16,452 bases of DNA from CAZFYZ01 sp964523735 (GTDB lineage: Bacteria; Armatimonadota; UBA5829), in assembly GCA_964523735.1 (NCBI GenBank), contig CAZFYZ010000082.1, forward strand, positions 1 to 16,452, read 5' to 3'. A program made the position numbers and the translations under genes. Each line of letters starts with the position of its first letter. The first letter of the stretch is position 1. The notes under the pieces were generated by a model. That model was not told where the DNA came from. It did not search any database and saw only the letters and a list, made by a program, of their open reading frames with translations. Positions 7,418 to 14,392 of this stretch are shown piece after piece.

Positions 7418-7504
7418 GTTGTTTCGGGTCACCTTGACCCGAAACTCCAATGCTGGAGGGGCTTCGCTCCCAGTGGTTTCGGGTCAGGGTGACGCCGAAA
7501 CAAC
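7418..7504. repeat. Nested palindromic element made of paired GTTTCGGGTCA hairpins
   Basis: Hairpin one is GTTTCGGGTCA, CCT, TGACCCGAAAC (7421-7445, perfect 11-base arms). Hairpin two (7476-7501) has the same left arm, loop GGG and a right arm with one inserted G. The two are also inverted copies of each other with ends GTTGTTTCGG (7418-7427) and CCGAAACAAC (7495-7504). A smaller hairpin GGGGC-TTC-GCTCC (7458-7470) sits in the centre. This resembles REP-like intergenic palindromes. The rest of the 272-base gap between the aldolase and the next gene holds a terminator-like hairpin and no gene I can support. Confidence 0.65.
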
Positions 7505-7582
7505 GGAATCGTAAGACGTGTCGGAGGCATCCATACGCGACCAGTCAATGGCGCCTGGGCGTGGAGGACATCTGGCAGAGTG

Positions 7583-7606
7583 TGGGCCTGGGTGATCCCA
7601 GGCCCA
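7583..7606. terminator. Candidate bidirectional terminator between convergent genes
   Basis: A perfect 10-base-pair stem TGGGCCTGGG-TGAT-CCCAGGCCCA lies between the convergent aldolase and epimerase-like genes. It is strong and GC-rich but lacks a T-run on either side, so termination is inferred from stem and position only. Confidence 0.55.
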
Positions 7607-7656
7607 TGCTTATGTACCGATGGCGGAGGCCAGTTCGCCCAAGCTTCGTCTATCTC

Positions 7657-8865
7657 CTATGTTTGCTCAAGCATCAGGTCGGTCGCGAGCACCTGCAGGT
7701 ACCTGCTAAGATCGACTTCGAACGCATTCCTGGCGGCAGTCTCGACGCCGTAGAGCAGATCCCGCATCTCGAAATCGCCGTCGTTGTTCCGGACGCCGAA
7801 CGCGGCGAATGCGTACTTGTGGAATGCCACCTCGTCCGAGGGGAACTGCGCGCCGATGTGGCGGACATAGTTCAGGGTCCACGCCTTCCATCGCTTGGCG
7901 ATTTCTGGCTCGTGCTTAAGCACTGTCTCGATGAAAAGGTCCTGTATGGCGGGAGCTACTTTGAAAAGCAGCTTGCCGCTGCACGCTCTACCGAGGGTCT
8001 GTCGCGTCGTGGATGACAGGTTGTCGCCCGAGTGGATGCTAAGCAGAGCGCCGTGTTCGCAGGCGATGCTGTGGAGGGCACCGGCGACGGTGTTCAGCTT
8101 GGACAGGTCGGCAACGTCGCTGCCCTTCGTGAAGCCGAAGTGCGGCGCGATATAATGCGCCTTGATGCCGATGGCGGAGAGGCTGGTGAGAAGCCAGCTT
8201 GCCTCGTCCGGTGTGGTTGCTGCCGCTTCAGGGGCTATGTCGCCCGGACTCTCGTCGAGGCTGATCTCCAGGTCGAACGGCTCGCTGCGCACTTCTTCTA
8301 TGCACTCCATGGCGGCGGCTATCGCGGCGGGCACGTTAGCCAGGCGGGCCACTGGACCTTCTGCCCACTCAGTGAGAGCGCCGACATCGAGCGTGAAGTG
8401 CGAGTAGCCTCGGGAGCACTTGATGAGACTGACGGTCTTCGCCCATTCGCTGCTGCCGGGCGCAAAGACCGGGAGATGGTCAGCGTCAGCGCCGAAGCCG
8501 GGGCCGTCGTAGCCTGAGTTGGCGGCGGAGAGCATCCCCCACTCGAGCAGTCCCTCTATTGTGGAGCCCGTGTGACCGACCGGCACTTGCCCGAGTCCGG
8601 GCTGAAGCGTGGTTGGTTTGGCCGTGGGATCGTGGAGCATCTCCAGCGGCATGAGTTCACGGGCGACTGAGTTCTGGATCGCGTTGGCGCAGAGTCGCTT
8701 CTCAGAGAGGAAGCGGAAGACCGTGGGCCAACTCAGCGTTGTGGTGCGCGAGCCCAGACCGAGCCTCGGGACGGCGCCAAGCGCCTTCACGCGACACGCT
8801 GCGGGAATGCCAGAAAGCTCCTCGGCTGATGGAACGGCCTGTGCAGGACCTGTGTAATGCTTCAT
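7657..8865 (-). CDS. Tagaturonate epimerase (UxaE)-family-like protein
   Basis: A 402-residue cytoplasmic protein without signal peptide or membrane segments. It carries motifs I associate with the UxaE family of hexuronate epimerases, which interconvert tagaturonate and fructuronate: GPGFGADADHL (121-131), YSHFTLDVG (154-162), FDLEISLDE (197-205), IAPHFGFTKGSD (239-250) and LLSIHSGD (274-281). Conserved H and D/E residues in these blocks would be metal or substrate ligands. ATG 8865 follows GAGGAG at 6 bases. It is 33 bases after the UxuB-like reductase gene on the same strand, and a reductase using fructuronate next to a fructuronate-forming epimerase is a sensible pair. The family call comes from remembered motifs, not a search. 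It is shorter than the Thermotoga enzyme as I recall it, and the region after HSGD diverges, so a related sugar-acid isomerase is possible. Confidence 0.6.
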   Translation of the reverse strand: MKHYTGPAQAVPSAEELSGIPAACRVKALGAVPRLGLGSRTTTLSWPTVFRFLSEKRLCANAIQNSVARELMPLEMLHDPTAKPTTLQPGLGQVPVGHTGSTIEGLLEWGMLSAANSGYDGPGFGADADHLPVFAPGSSEWAKTVSLIKCSRGYSHFTLDVGALTEWAEGPVARLANVPAAIAAAMECIEEVRSEPFDLEISLDESPGDIAPEAAATTPDEASWLLTSLSAIGIKAHYIAPHFGFTKGSDVADLSKLNTVAGALHSIACEHGALLSIHSGDNLSSTTRQTLGRACSGKLLFKVAPAIQDLFIETVLKHEPEIAKRWKAWTLNYVRHIGAQFPSDEVAFHKYAFAAFGVRNNDGDFEMRDLLYGVETAARNAFEVDLSRYLQVLATDLMLEQT

Positions 8866-8898
8866 ATTGTACTCCTCGTAAGGTTGTCAGCGGCAGTC

Positions 8899-9711
8899 TC
8901 AGACACCGGAATAAGCACTGTAACCCCCGTCGACCGGGACTACAGCGCCAGTGACGAAACTCGCGCTGTCGGACACCAGCCACAGGACCGCGCCGGCGAT
9001 CTCCTCGGGCTTGCCGAATCTCGCCATTGGCACGTTCTCAACCACGGCCTTGGCTCGCGCTGTCCATTCACCCGTCTTCTCGTCGATCATGAGGAAGCGG
9101 TTCTGTTGGGTCAGGACAAAGCCCGGCGCGATGGCGTTCACCCGAATGTCTGGCGAGTAGTTCTTTGCCATGTGAACGGATAGCCACTGAGTGAAGCTGT
9201 TGGCGGCCGCTTTGCCGTTTGAGTAGCCGATTGCGTTCGTCAGCGGGGAGATGCCCGCTATGGACGTTATGTTGAGGATAACGCCGGATTTCTTCTGCGC
9301 GAAGATCTCACCGACGACCTGCGACGGGATCACCGCGCTCATATAGTTCAGCGCCAAAACGCTGCTGATGTCGTCGGGAGACATCCTGAAGAACGGCTGG
9401 TCAGGTGAAGTGGTGGCCTCCTTGCGACTGCCGCCCGCGCCATTGATGAGGATGTCTACGGTGCCGTACGCAGCAACGACCTGATCGACCGCTGATTGGA
9501 CCTGGGCCTTGTCCAGGGCGTTGCATTCGACCGCGAAAGCTTGCCCGCCGCTGGCGCAGATCGCGTTGGCTTTCGCTTTGCACGCATCAGCCGATATATC
9601 CAGGATAGCCACTTTGACGCCGAGTTTGGCCAGCGCTGCGGATATAGCTCCGCACAGCGCCCCACCCGCTCCCGTTATCACCGCGACTTTGCCGTTCAGG
9701 TCTTCGTACAT
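8899..9711 (-). CDS. SDR oxidoreductase, fructuronate reductase (D-mannonate oxidoreductase)-like
   Basis: 270 residues, a classical short-chain dehydrogenase. The nucleotide-binding loop is TGAGGALCG (13-21), the structural motif is NGAGG (90-94), and the catalytic residues are S150 (NITSIAG), Y163 and K167 (YSNGK); the end is VTGAVVPVDGGYSAYSGV. The stretch INGAGGSRKEATT resembles the NGAGG-x-x-x-x-ATT signature of SDR-type UxuB enzymes, which reduce fructuronate to mannonate with NAD(P)H. D39 after strand 2 (AILDIS) favours NAD(H). Start 9711 is preceded by AGGAG at 10 bases; an open frame extends upstream without SD. It forms an operon with the epimerase-like gene downstream. The SDR fold is certain; the substrate is inferred from the signature and the neighbour. 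Confidence 0.85.
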   Translation of the reverse strand: MYEDLNGKVAVITGAGGALCGAISAALAKLGVKVAILDISADACKAKANAICASGGQAFAVECNALDKAQVQSAVDQVVAAYGTVDILINGAGGSRKEATTSPDQPFFRMSPDDISSVLALNYMSAVIPSQVVGEIFAQKKSGVILNITSIAGISPLTNAIGYSNGKAAANSFTQWLSVHMAKNYSPDIRVNAIAPGFVLTQQNRFLMIDEKTGEWTARAKAVVENVPMARFGKPEEIAGAVLWLVSDSASFVTGAVVPVDGGYSAYSGV

Positions 9712-9752
9712 GGTAGCTCGTCTCCTGTTGGTCAGTTCCAGTGGCAAGTGTA

Positions 9753-9761
9753 ATTCTAGCA
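9753..9761 (-). promoter_or_regulatory. Predicted extended -10 promoter of the SDR-epimerase operon
   Basis: On the minus strand TGCTAGAAT (9761-9753) is an extended -10 element; no good -35 lies upstream at the usual distance. Transcription would start near 9746, leaving a leader of about 35 bases before ATG 9711. Confidence 0.45.
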
Positions 9762-9830
9762 TATAGCCGTTGTAAATCGGATAGCAGCCAAGTTTTTTGC
9801 CATGCTGACAGGTGGGGCAAGAGTAGACTG

Positions 9831-10025
9831 CTAAGAGGTCAACTGGGAAATGGGCGAGACCAGTACCGGAACGATAACTGGGCACTGGATCCTGGGATGG
9901 CCGGCGAAGGTCAGCCCGACGCCAGTTCGTCGTTCGGCAAGGTGGAAGTGCCTGATTCGCTGTTCCAGGCGCAGGCCGCGGAGTGCCAGGGTTGGCTGAA
10001 GAGTGAGAGGCAGAAGTATCCGTAA
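9831..10025 (+). pseudogene. Possible 3' remnant of an unidentified gene
   Basis: This reading frame looks like coding sequence from about 9846 to a TAA at 10023-10025: codon third positions favour G/C and the composition is protein-like, ending in LFQAQAAECQGWLKSERQKYP-like residues around 9963-10022. There is no convincing start; the only late ATG (9897) has a weak SD and would give 42 residues. It lies in the 454-base gap between the SDR and the mannosidase genes. I do not recognise the family. It may be the tail of a deleted gene, a tiny real gene, or chance. In the remaining gap (10026-10165) I see only the SD of the mannosidase. Confidence 0.25.
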
Positions 10026-10165
10026 GCTGATCGAGTGGAGGCCCCGGGAACTGCTGAACAGGACGTGCCAGTAGATGGTTCTGGTACCTGCCTCATGCAG
10101 ATGACGATGGAGGTCGGGCAGCCTACTGATCCCCAGACCTAAATGGATGTTCGTGGAGTGAGTTC

Positions 10166-12619
10166 GTGTCAATAGTTCAGTCTCTTGATGGGCAATGGCA
10201 GCTTTGCCGGACAGGATGCCGTGATGTGTGCGAGGCGACGGTCCCGGGGTGCGTTCATGTCGATCTTTTCCGCGCGGGCAAGATTGGCGACCCCTTCTGG
10301 GCGGACAACGAAGTCCGCGACGCGTGGGTCCACAATGCAGACTGGACATATTCCCGCGAATTCAGGTGTGATCCACGCCTCCTCGACTCGGATCGCGTGT
10401 ACTTGGAGTGCGATGGTCTGGACACGATTGCCGAGGTCTACATCAACGGCACTCTGCTGGGCAAGGCGGACAACATGTACGTCCAGCACCGGTTCGATGT
10501 GACGGGAAAGCTCAAGCCGGGCTCAAATGCGATCGAGGTCAGGTTCTCGTCGCCGGTAACGTTCACTCAGCCCTTTGTTGACAAGGACCCCCTCATCTCA
10601 CCCAGCCACTCCATTCCCGGCGCGATCTACACGCGGAAGTCGCCATCGCAATGGGGTTGGGATTGGGGGCCACAGATCCCGACGATCGGGATATGGAAGC
10701 CGGTCCGCCTGGTAAGCTATGACACTGCCCGCATCGAGGACCTGCGGATTCGGCAGAGGCATGAATGCGGGGCTGTCACGCTTCAAGTCGAGACTGCACT
10801 GGAACTCCTGGAACGAAGAGATTGCCGGGTAGATGTCAGGCTGATCCACCCCGGTGGCCGTGTCGAGGAGCACGGGACGAAGATGGATGATGGGTCCGCC
10901 TCCTGCTCGATAGGGTTGACTGAGCCGGATCTCTGGTGGCCGAATGGCTATGGCAAGCAGCCTCTCTATCGAGTCGAGGCGGTACTCACTTGCGGTGGAG
11001 AAGAACTGCACGTCTTCTCGCGTCAGATCGGCCTCCGGACTCTCGAACTGAGACGCGAGAAAGACAAGTTCGGCACCAGCTTCATGTTTGTCGTGAATGG
11101 GGTGCCTATCTTCTGCAAGGGTGCGAACTGGATTCCGGCTGATCAGTTCCCTGGTCGCTTGACGCACGAGCGCTACCGTCACCTGATCAGCAGCGCTGCC
11201 AAAGCCAATATGAACATGCTCCGCGTTTGGGGCGGGGGTTACTATGAACACGAGTGGTTCTATGATCTGTGTGATGAGCATGGCATACTCATCTGGCAGG
11301 ACTTCATGTTCTCCTGCTCCCAGTATCCGGTGGACCAGGACTGCCTGTGTTGTGCGCGGCAGGATATAGAGGCTAACATAATGCGGCTCCGCAACCGAGC
11401 CTGTTTGGCCTTGTGGTGCGGCAACAATGAGATGGAGTGGTTTCTTGCCGACGGCTGGGGCGGGGAGCGAAATGCCGAGTTCAAGCGCAACCATACGCTG
11501 ATCTTCCACGAGATGATCGCCGAATGTGCTGCGCGGCTCGACCCCGACAGATCCTACTGGCCAAGCTCGCCCTCCTGTGGTGAAGAGCCGTTTGATGCGC
11601 CGAACGCTGAAGACAGGGGCGATGGCCACTACTGGGACGTCTGGCACAACCGCCAGCCGTTTACCGCATACAGGTCGCACTACTTCAGGTTCATGAGCGA
11701 GTTCGGCTTCGAATCCATGCCATCTATCGAAACCGTCAAGTCGTTCGCGAACCCCGAGGACCACAACATGACCAGCTACGTCATGGAGTGTCACCAGAAG
11801 AATGGCGGGGGCAACGGGCTGATTCTCTACTACTTGGCACAGACGTTCAGGTTCCCCGAGGACTTCGAGAAGATGTGCTACGTAAGTCAGCTCCTGCAGG
11901 CCGAGGCCATGCGCTACGGCGTCGAGCACTGGCGCCGCAACCGCAACGACAACAGGTGCATGGGCACGCTATACTGGCAGATCAACGATTGCTGGCCGGT
12001 TGCCAGTTGGTCGAGCATCGACTACTTCGGTAGATGGAAAGCGCTGCACTACGCGGCGCGGCGGTTCTACAAGCCAGTCCTGCTCTCGGTCTGCGAGGAA
12101 GGCACCCAGGCGGCGATCCACATCACCAATGACACGCTGAAGCCAGTGCAGGCGGAGGTCCGTTGGTCGCTGGAGCGGATGGATGGGACTGCTGTGCGCG
12201 AAGGAGTCATCACCGTGCAAGCGGCTCCGGAGTACGATACGCTTGTCGCTCAGCTAGACTTTGTCGCGGAGCTGGCAGGAGATGCAAGACGCCATTTGGT
12301 GCTGGTGACCGAGCTGGTGGCGGACGGAGCCGAGGCGGGACGCGCAGTCACCTCTTTCGTGCCCTCAAAGCATCTGGAACTGCCCGCGGCGGAGATCAAG
12401 TTGATCGTTGGGCATGACCAGGCCGGCAGCTTCCTGGAGGCAAGCACCGATCATCTGGCTCGTTATGCATGCCTGTCGGTGCCGGGGCAGGACGTCATCT
12501 TCTCCGACAACTACTTCGACCTGCCGGCGGGGCGCAAAGCGATCGTGCGTGTGGAGTCGGAGATCGATCCGGCAGGGCTAGCCAAGGCCACGGCCTACTC
12601 GCTCAGGGATTCGTACTGA
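10166..12619 (+). CDS. Glycoside hydrolase family 2 beta-mannosidase
   Basis: An 817-residue exo-acting enzyme that removes non-reducing terminal beta-mannose from oligosaccharides. There is no signal peptide, so it works in the cytoplasm on imported oligomers. It starts with the sugar-binding jelly-roll (SLDGQWQL at 6-13, VPGCVHVDL, DWTYSREF), which carries the beta-mannosidase signature QWGWDWGPQIPTIGIWKP (about 161-178). Immunoglobulin-like domains follow, then the TIM barrel: KGANWIPAD, MLRVWGGGYYE, acid/base E422 in WCGNNEMEW and nucleophile E512 in MSEFGFESMPS. The GTG start at 10166 is supported by GGAG at 7 bases; translation from it gives SIVQSLDGQW at the expected domain edge. It is divergent from the SDR/epimerase operon, with which it may share a role in mannose- and uronate-containing glycans. 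The related exo-beta-glucosaminidases are an alternative, but the motifs favour mannosidase. Confidence 0.93.
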   Translation: MSIVQSLDGQWQLCRTGCRDVCEATVPGCVHVDLFRAGKIGDPFWADNEVRDAWVHNADWTYSREFRCDPRLLDSDRVYLECDGLDTIAEVYINGTLLGKADNMYVQHRFDVTGKLKPGSNAIEVRFSSPVTFTQPFVDKDPLISPSHSIPGAIYTRKSPSQWGWDWGPQIPTIGIWKPVRLVSYDTARIEDLRIRQRHECGAVTLQVETALELLERRDCRVDVRLIHPGGRVEEHGTKMDDGSASCSIGLTEPDLWWPNGYGKQPLYRVEAVLTCGGEELHVFSRQIGLRTLELRREKDKFGTSFMFVVNGVPIFCKGANWIPADQFPGRLTHERYRHLISSAAKANMNMLRVWGGGYYEHEWFYDLCDEHGILIWQDFMFSCSQYPVDQDCLCCARQDIEANIMRLRNRACLALWCGNNEMEWFLADGWGGERNAEFKRNHTLIFHEMIAECAARLDPDRSYWPSSPSCGEEPFDAPNAEDRGDGHYWDVWHNRQPFTAYRSHYFRFMSEFGFESMPSIETVKSFANPEDHNMTSYVMECHQKNGGGNGLILYYLAQTFRFPEDFEKMCYVSQLLQAEAMRYGVEHWRRNRNDNRCMGTLYWQINDCWPVASWSSIDYFGRWKALHYAARRFYKPVLLSVCEEGTQAAIHITNDTLKPVQAEVRWSLERMDGTAVREGVITVQAAPEYDTLVAQLDFVAELAGDARRHLVLVTELVADGAEAGRAVTSFVPSKHLELPAAEIKLIVGHDQAGSFLEASTDHLARYACLSVPGQDVIFSDNYFDLPAGRKAIVRVESEIDPAGLAKATAYSLRDSY

Positions 12620-12653
12620 TGCAATTAGGCTAGCCAGGATAAGATGGTACACA

Positions 12654-12686
12654 AGACTGGACCCGAGGTTCTCTCGGGCCCAGTCT
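12654..12686. terminator. Candidate bidirectional terminator between convergent genes
   Basis: A 14-base stem with one mismatch (12654-12667 AGACTGGACCCGAG with 12673-12686 CTCGGGCCCAGTCT) and a 5-base loop sits between the mannosidase stop (12619) and the end of the minus-strand metal operon (12704). No T-run follows. Confidence 0.6.
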
Positions 12687-12703
12687 GTATAAGTCGATTG
12701 GAG

Positions 12704-13330
12704 CTACCTCCGCAAGGGGCAAACTCCGCCGCCGCAGGATCCTGGTCCGGCACCCGGGCCCATGCCCTGTCCGCCCGACTTCTTGGGTCCCATGCCTGCG
12801 CCCGGCCCCATCATGCCACATCCGCCGCCCATGCAGCCTTGGCCCATGCCGCCAGGGCCCATACCGCACATGCCCATTCCCATGCCGCATGCGCCGCAGC
12901 CACACTGACCACACTGACCGCTCTGGCATCGCTCGAGGCACTTGGCGCGCTGCTCAGGCGTTAACACACCGAGAACAGCGCCGCGCATGTCGATGGCCTT
13001 GTCGCGGATCTGGGCTCTGATCAGGTCGGCCTCGGCCGCTCTCTGTTTGATGAGGCCAAGGTCAGGATTGGCGACCTTCCACAGGCCGGCTATCTCTTGC
13101 ATCTTTGCCTGAAGATCAGCCCTCAAAGTCGCCGTGTCGTCCATAAAGGCCTTTCTGATCTTAGCCATGTCAGCGACCTGTGTCTGGGACAGCCCCAGAG
13201 CCTTCTGGCACTCCGCTGAGCACATACCCGGCCCGCCGCCAGGGCGATTGCCTGGTCCCTGGGCAACGGCCATGATGGCCATCGCCGCCATCGCAGCAAC
13301 CAGCACGTAAACCAAAGTCATTCTCTTCAT
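12704..13330 (-). CDS. Exported LTxxQ (Spy/CpxP-like) protein with Cys/Met/Gly-rich tail
   Basis: 208 residues. ATG 13330 is chosen because AAGGAG lies 8 bases upstream; seven further codons are open upstream but lack an SD. Residues 1-24 are a signal peptide ending near AVAQG. Residues 37-130 are helical and carry two LTxxQ-type motifs (LSQTQ 47-51, LTPEQ 123-127) like the periplasmic Spy/CpxP/ZraP group. Residues 131-208 are a low-complexity tail of C, M and G: 11 of the 13 cysteines lie there, several as CxxC or CxC, with many GMG/GGM units. This suggests soft-metal (copper, silver) or zinc binding in the cell envelope. It is the last gene of the sigma/anti-sigma/sensor operon, 24 bases after the preceding gene. 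The role as metal buffer or sensor is inferred. Confidence 0.8.
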   Translation of the reverse strand: MKRMTLVYVLVAAMAAMAIMAVAQGPGNRPGGGPGMCSAECQKALGLSQTQVADMAKIRKAFMDDTATLRADLQAKMQEIAGLWKVANPDLGLIKQRAAEADLIRAQIRDKAIDMRGAVLGVLTPEQRAKCLERCQSGQCGQCGCGACGMGMGMCGMGPGGMGQGCMGGGCGMMGPGAGMGPKKSGGQGMGPGAGPGSCGGGVCPLRR

Positions 13331-13354
13331 GTAACGATCTCCTTGTTGCATTGG

Positions 13355-13867
13355 TTACCTTCCCCAGCCGAGTCGCTTGCCGCGCCCCGGCCCACTCATT
13401 CCCGAACACATCCCGCCGCCGCACTTGCCCTGTTCGCAGAACCTCTGCCCGACAAGATCGAAGAGCTTCGCCTGCTGATCTTTCGTCAGCACCTGCTTAA
13501 GCTCCAACAGATACTGTGCGGCACGGCGCTGGAGCTTGGACTGACTTGCCGCAATATCATCCAGCGCCTTGTTGATGTCCGCCTGGTCAGGTTTCGTCTC
13601 CTGAAGCACGGACAGCAGACCGGCACGAGCGGCCCGCATCTCCTGGCAGATGGCTTGCTGATCTGTCTGGAATGCCTGATCGATTGGCTCAACACGCCGT
13701 GCCTGCTCTTCGGTCAGCCCGAGATAGGCGGTCACGACCGATGCGCAGCGGCCCATCGCGGCTCGCCCTGCCCGTTCTCTGGAGCAGATCGCCGTAGACA
13801 GCGCGAAGGATGCGCCGGCTACCAGGATCAGCGCCAAAGCGGCCACTAGCCACCGTCTAGCTTTCAT
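13355..13867 (-). CDS. Periplasmic metal-sensor (CnrX/ZraP/CpxP-like) protein
   Basis: 170 residues with an N-terminal hydrophobic segment (7-24) that serves as signal or membrane anchor, then an all-helical domain with two LTxxQ-like motifs (LTEEQ 51-55, LTKDQ 127-131). Cysteines are C28, C41, C74, C144, C149 and C154, the last two in CGGGMC. This is the Metal_resist/LTXXQ type of envelope protein; CnrX of this group senses Ni/Co for an ECF sigma system and CpxP/Spy act in envelope stress. It overlaps the anti-sigma gene by 4 bases (ATGA) and has its own GGAGG, so it is translationally coupled. The direct link with an ECF sigma/anti-sigma pair supports a sensor role; the metal is unknown. 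Confidence 0.78.
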   Translation of the reverse strand: MKARRWLVAALALILVAGASFALSTAICSRERAGRAAMGRCASVVTAYLGLTEEQARRVEPIDQAFQTDQQAICQEMRAARAGLLSVLQETKPDQADINKALDDIAASQSKLQRRAAQYLLELKQVLTKDQQAKLFDLVGQRFCEQGKCGGGMCSGMSGPGRGKRLGWGR

Positions 13868-14337
13868 CGCGCCACCTCCGTCATCGGAGCAGTAGCGGCG
13901 TCCGCTACATAGATTGCTCCGGCAAGCCCGTCATCAAACGCGTCCAACCCGAGTGATTCGGATACCCCCTGCGCAGACACAGCAGGGTGCGGATCTACAG
14001 GGGTTCTGCTCTGCGAGCCGTGAAAGGCCCCGGAGATGCCGCCGATGGCCATAGCCGCCAGAAGCATTGCTGCTGATGCAAAGCGCGGCAGCGGAGGCAG
14101 CCACAATAACCAGAACGATCCGCGCTGACTGGCACGCCGGCGAATGTCGGCAAGCGTGAATGCCGGGGAAATTGCCTCAGGCGCCTCCAGGATTTCCGTC
14201 GTGCGCTCCAAGGCGGCCGTCTCTTGCCTGCATGCCTGGCAACCCGCAAGGTGGCCTTTCAGGGCCGCCGATCTCTCGGCTCCCAATTCACCATCCAGGA
14301 ACGCCGGTATTAGCTTCTTTGCGGCTTCGCAGTCCAT
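13864..14337 (-). CDS. Membrane zinc-finger anti-sigma factor
   Basis: 157 residues. Residues 1-40 are a putative zinc-finger domain (zf-HC2 type) with C3, H29, C33 and C36 (HLAGCQAC). These bind zinc and clamp the sigma factor in the cytoplasm. A single membrane segment lies at about 86-105 (FASAAMLLAAMAIGGISGAF), with a periplasmic tail of about 50 residues that could meet the metal-sensor protein encoded next. The GAAAGG SD precedes ATG 14337. It is 55 bases after the sigma gene and overlaps the sensor gene by 4 bases. Release of sigma could be by sensor contact or by proteolysis. Confidence 0.9.
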   Translation of the reverse strand: MDCEAAKKLIPAFLDGELGAERSAALKGHLAGCQACRQETAALERTTEILEAPEAISPAFTLADIRRRASQRGSFWLLWLPPLPRFASAAMLLAAMAIGGISGAFHGSQSRTPVDPHPAVSAQGVSESLGLDAFDDGLAGAIYVADAATAPMTEVAR

Positions 14338-14392
14338 GATTGCGCCTTTCTATCTGTTGAACGTATCATCGCTCCTCAAACTTGCGCTGGAT

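Noticed and set aside
9712..9885. N-terminal extension of the SDR protein
   Set aside because: The SD at 10 bases before ATG 9711 and the usual SDR start (short lead then GKVAVITGAGG) fix the start; the extension would span the predicted promoter.
10598..11929. Minus-strand open frame of 443 codons
   Set aside because: Antisense to the GH2 catalytic domain, which holds the conserved acid/base and nucleophile; no SD or motif supports it.
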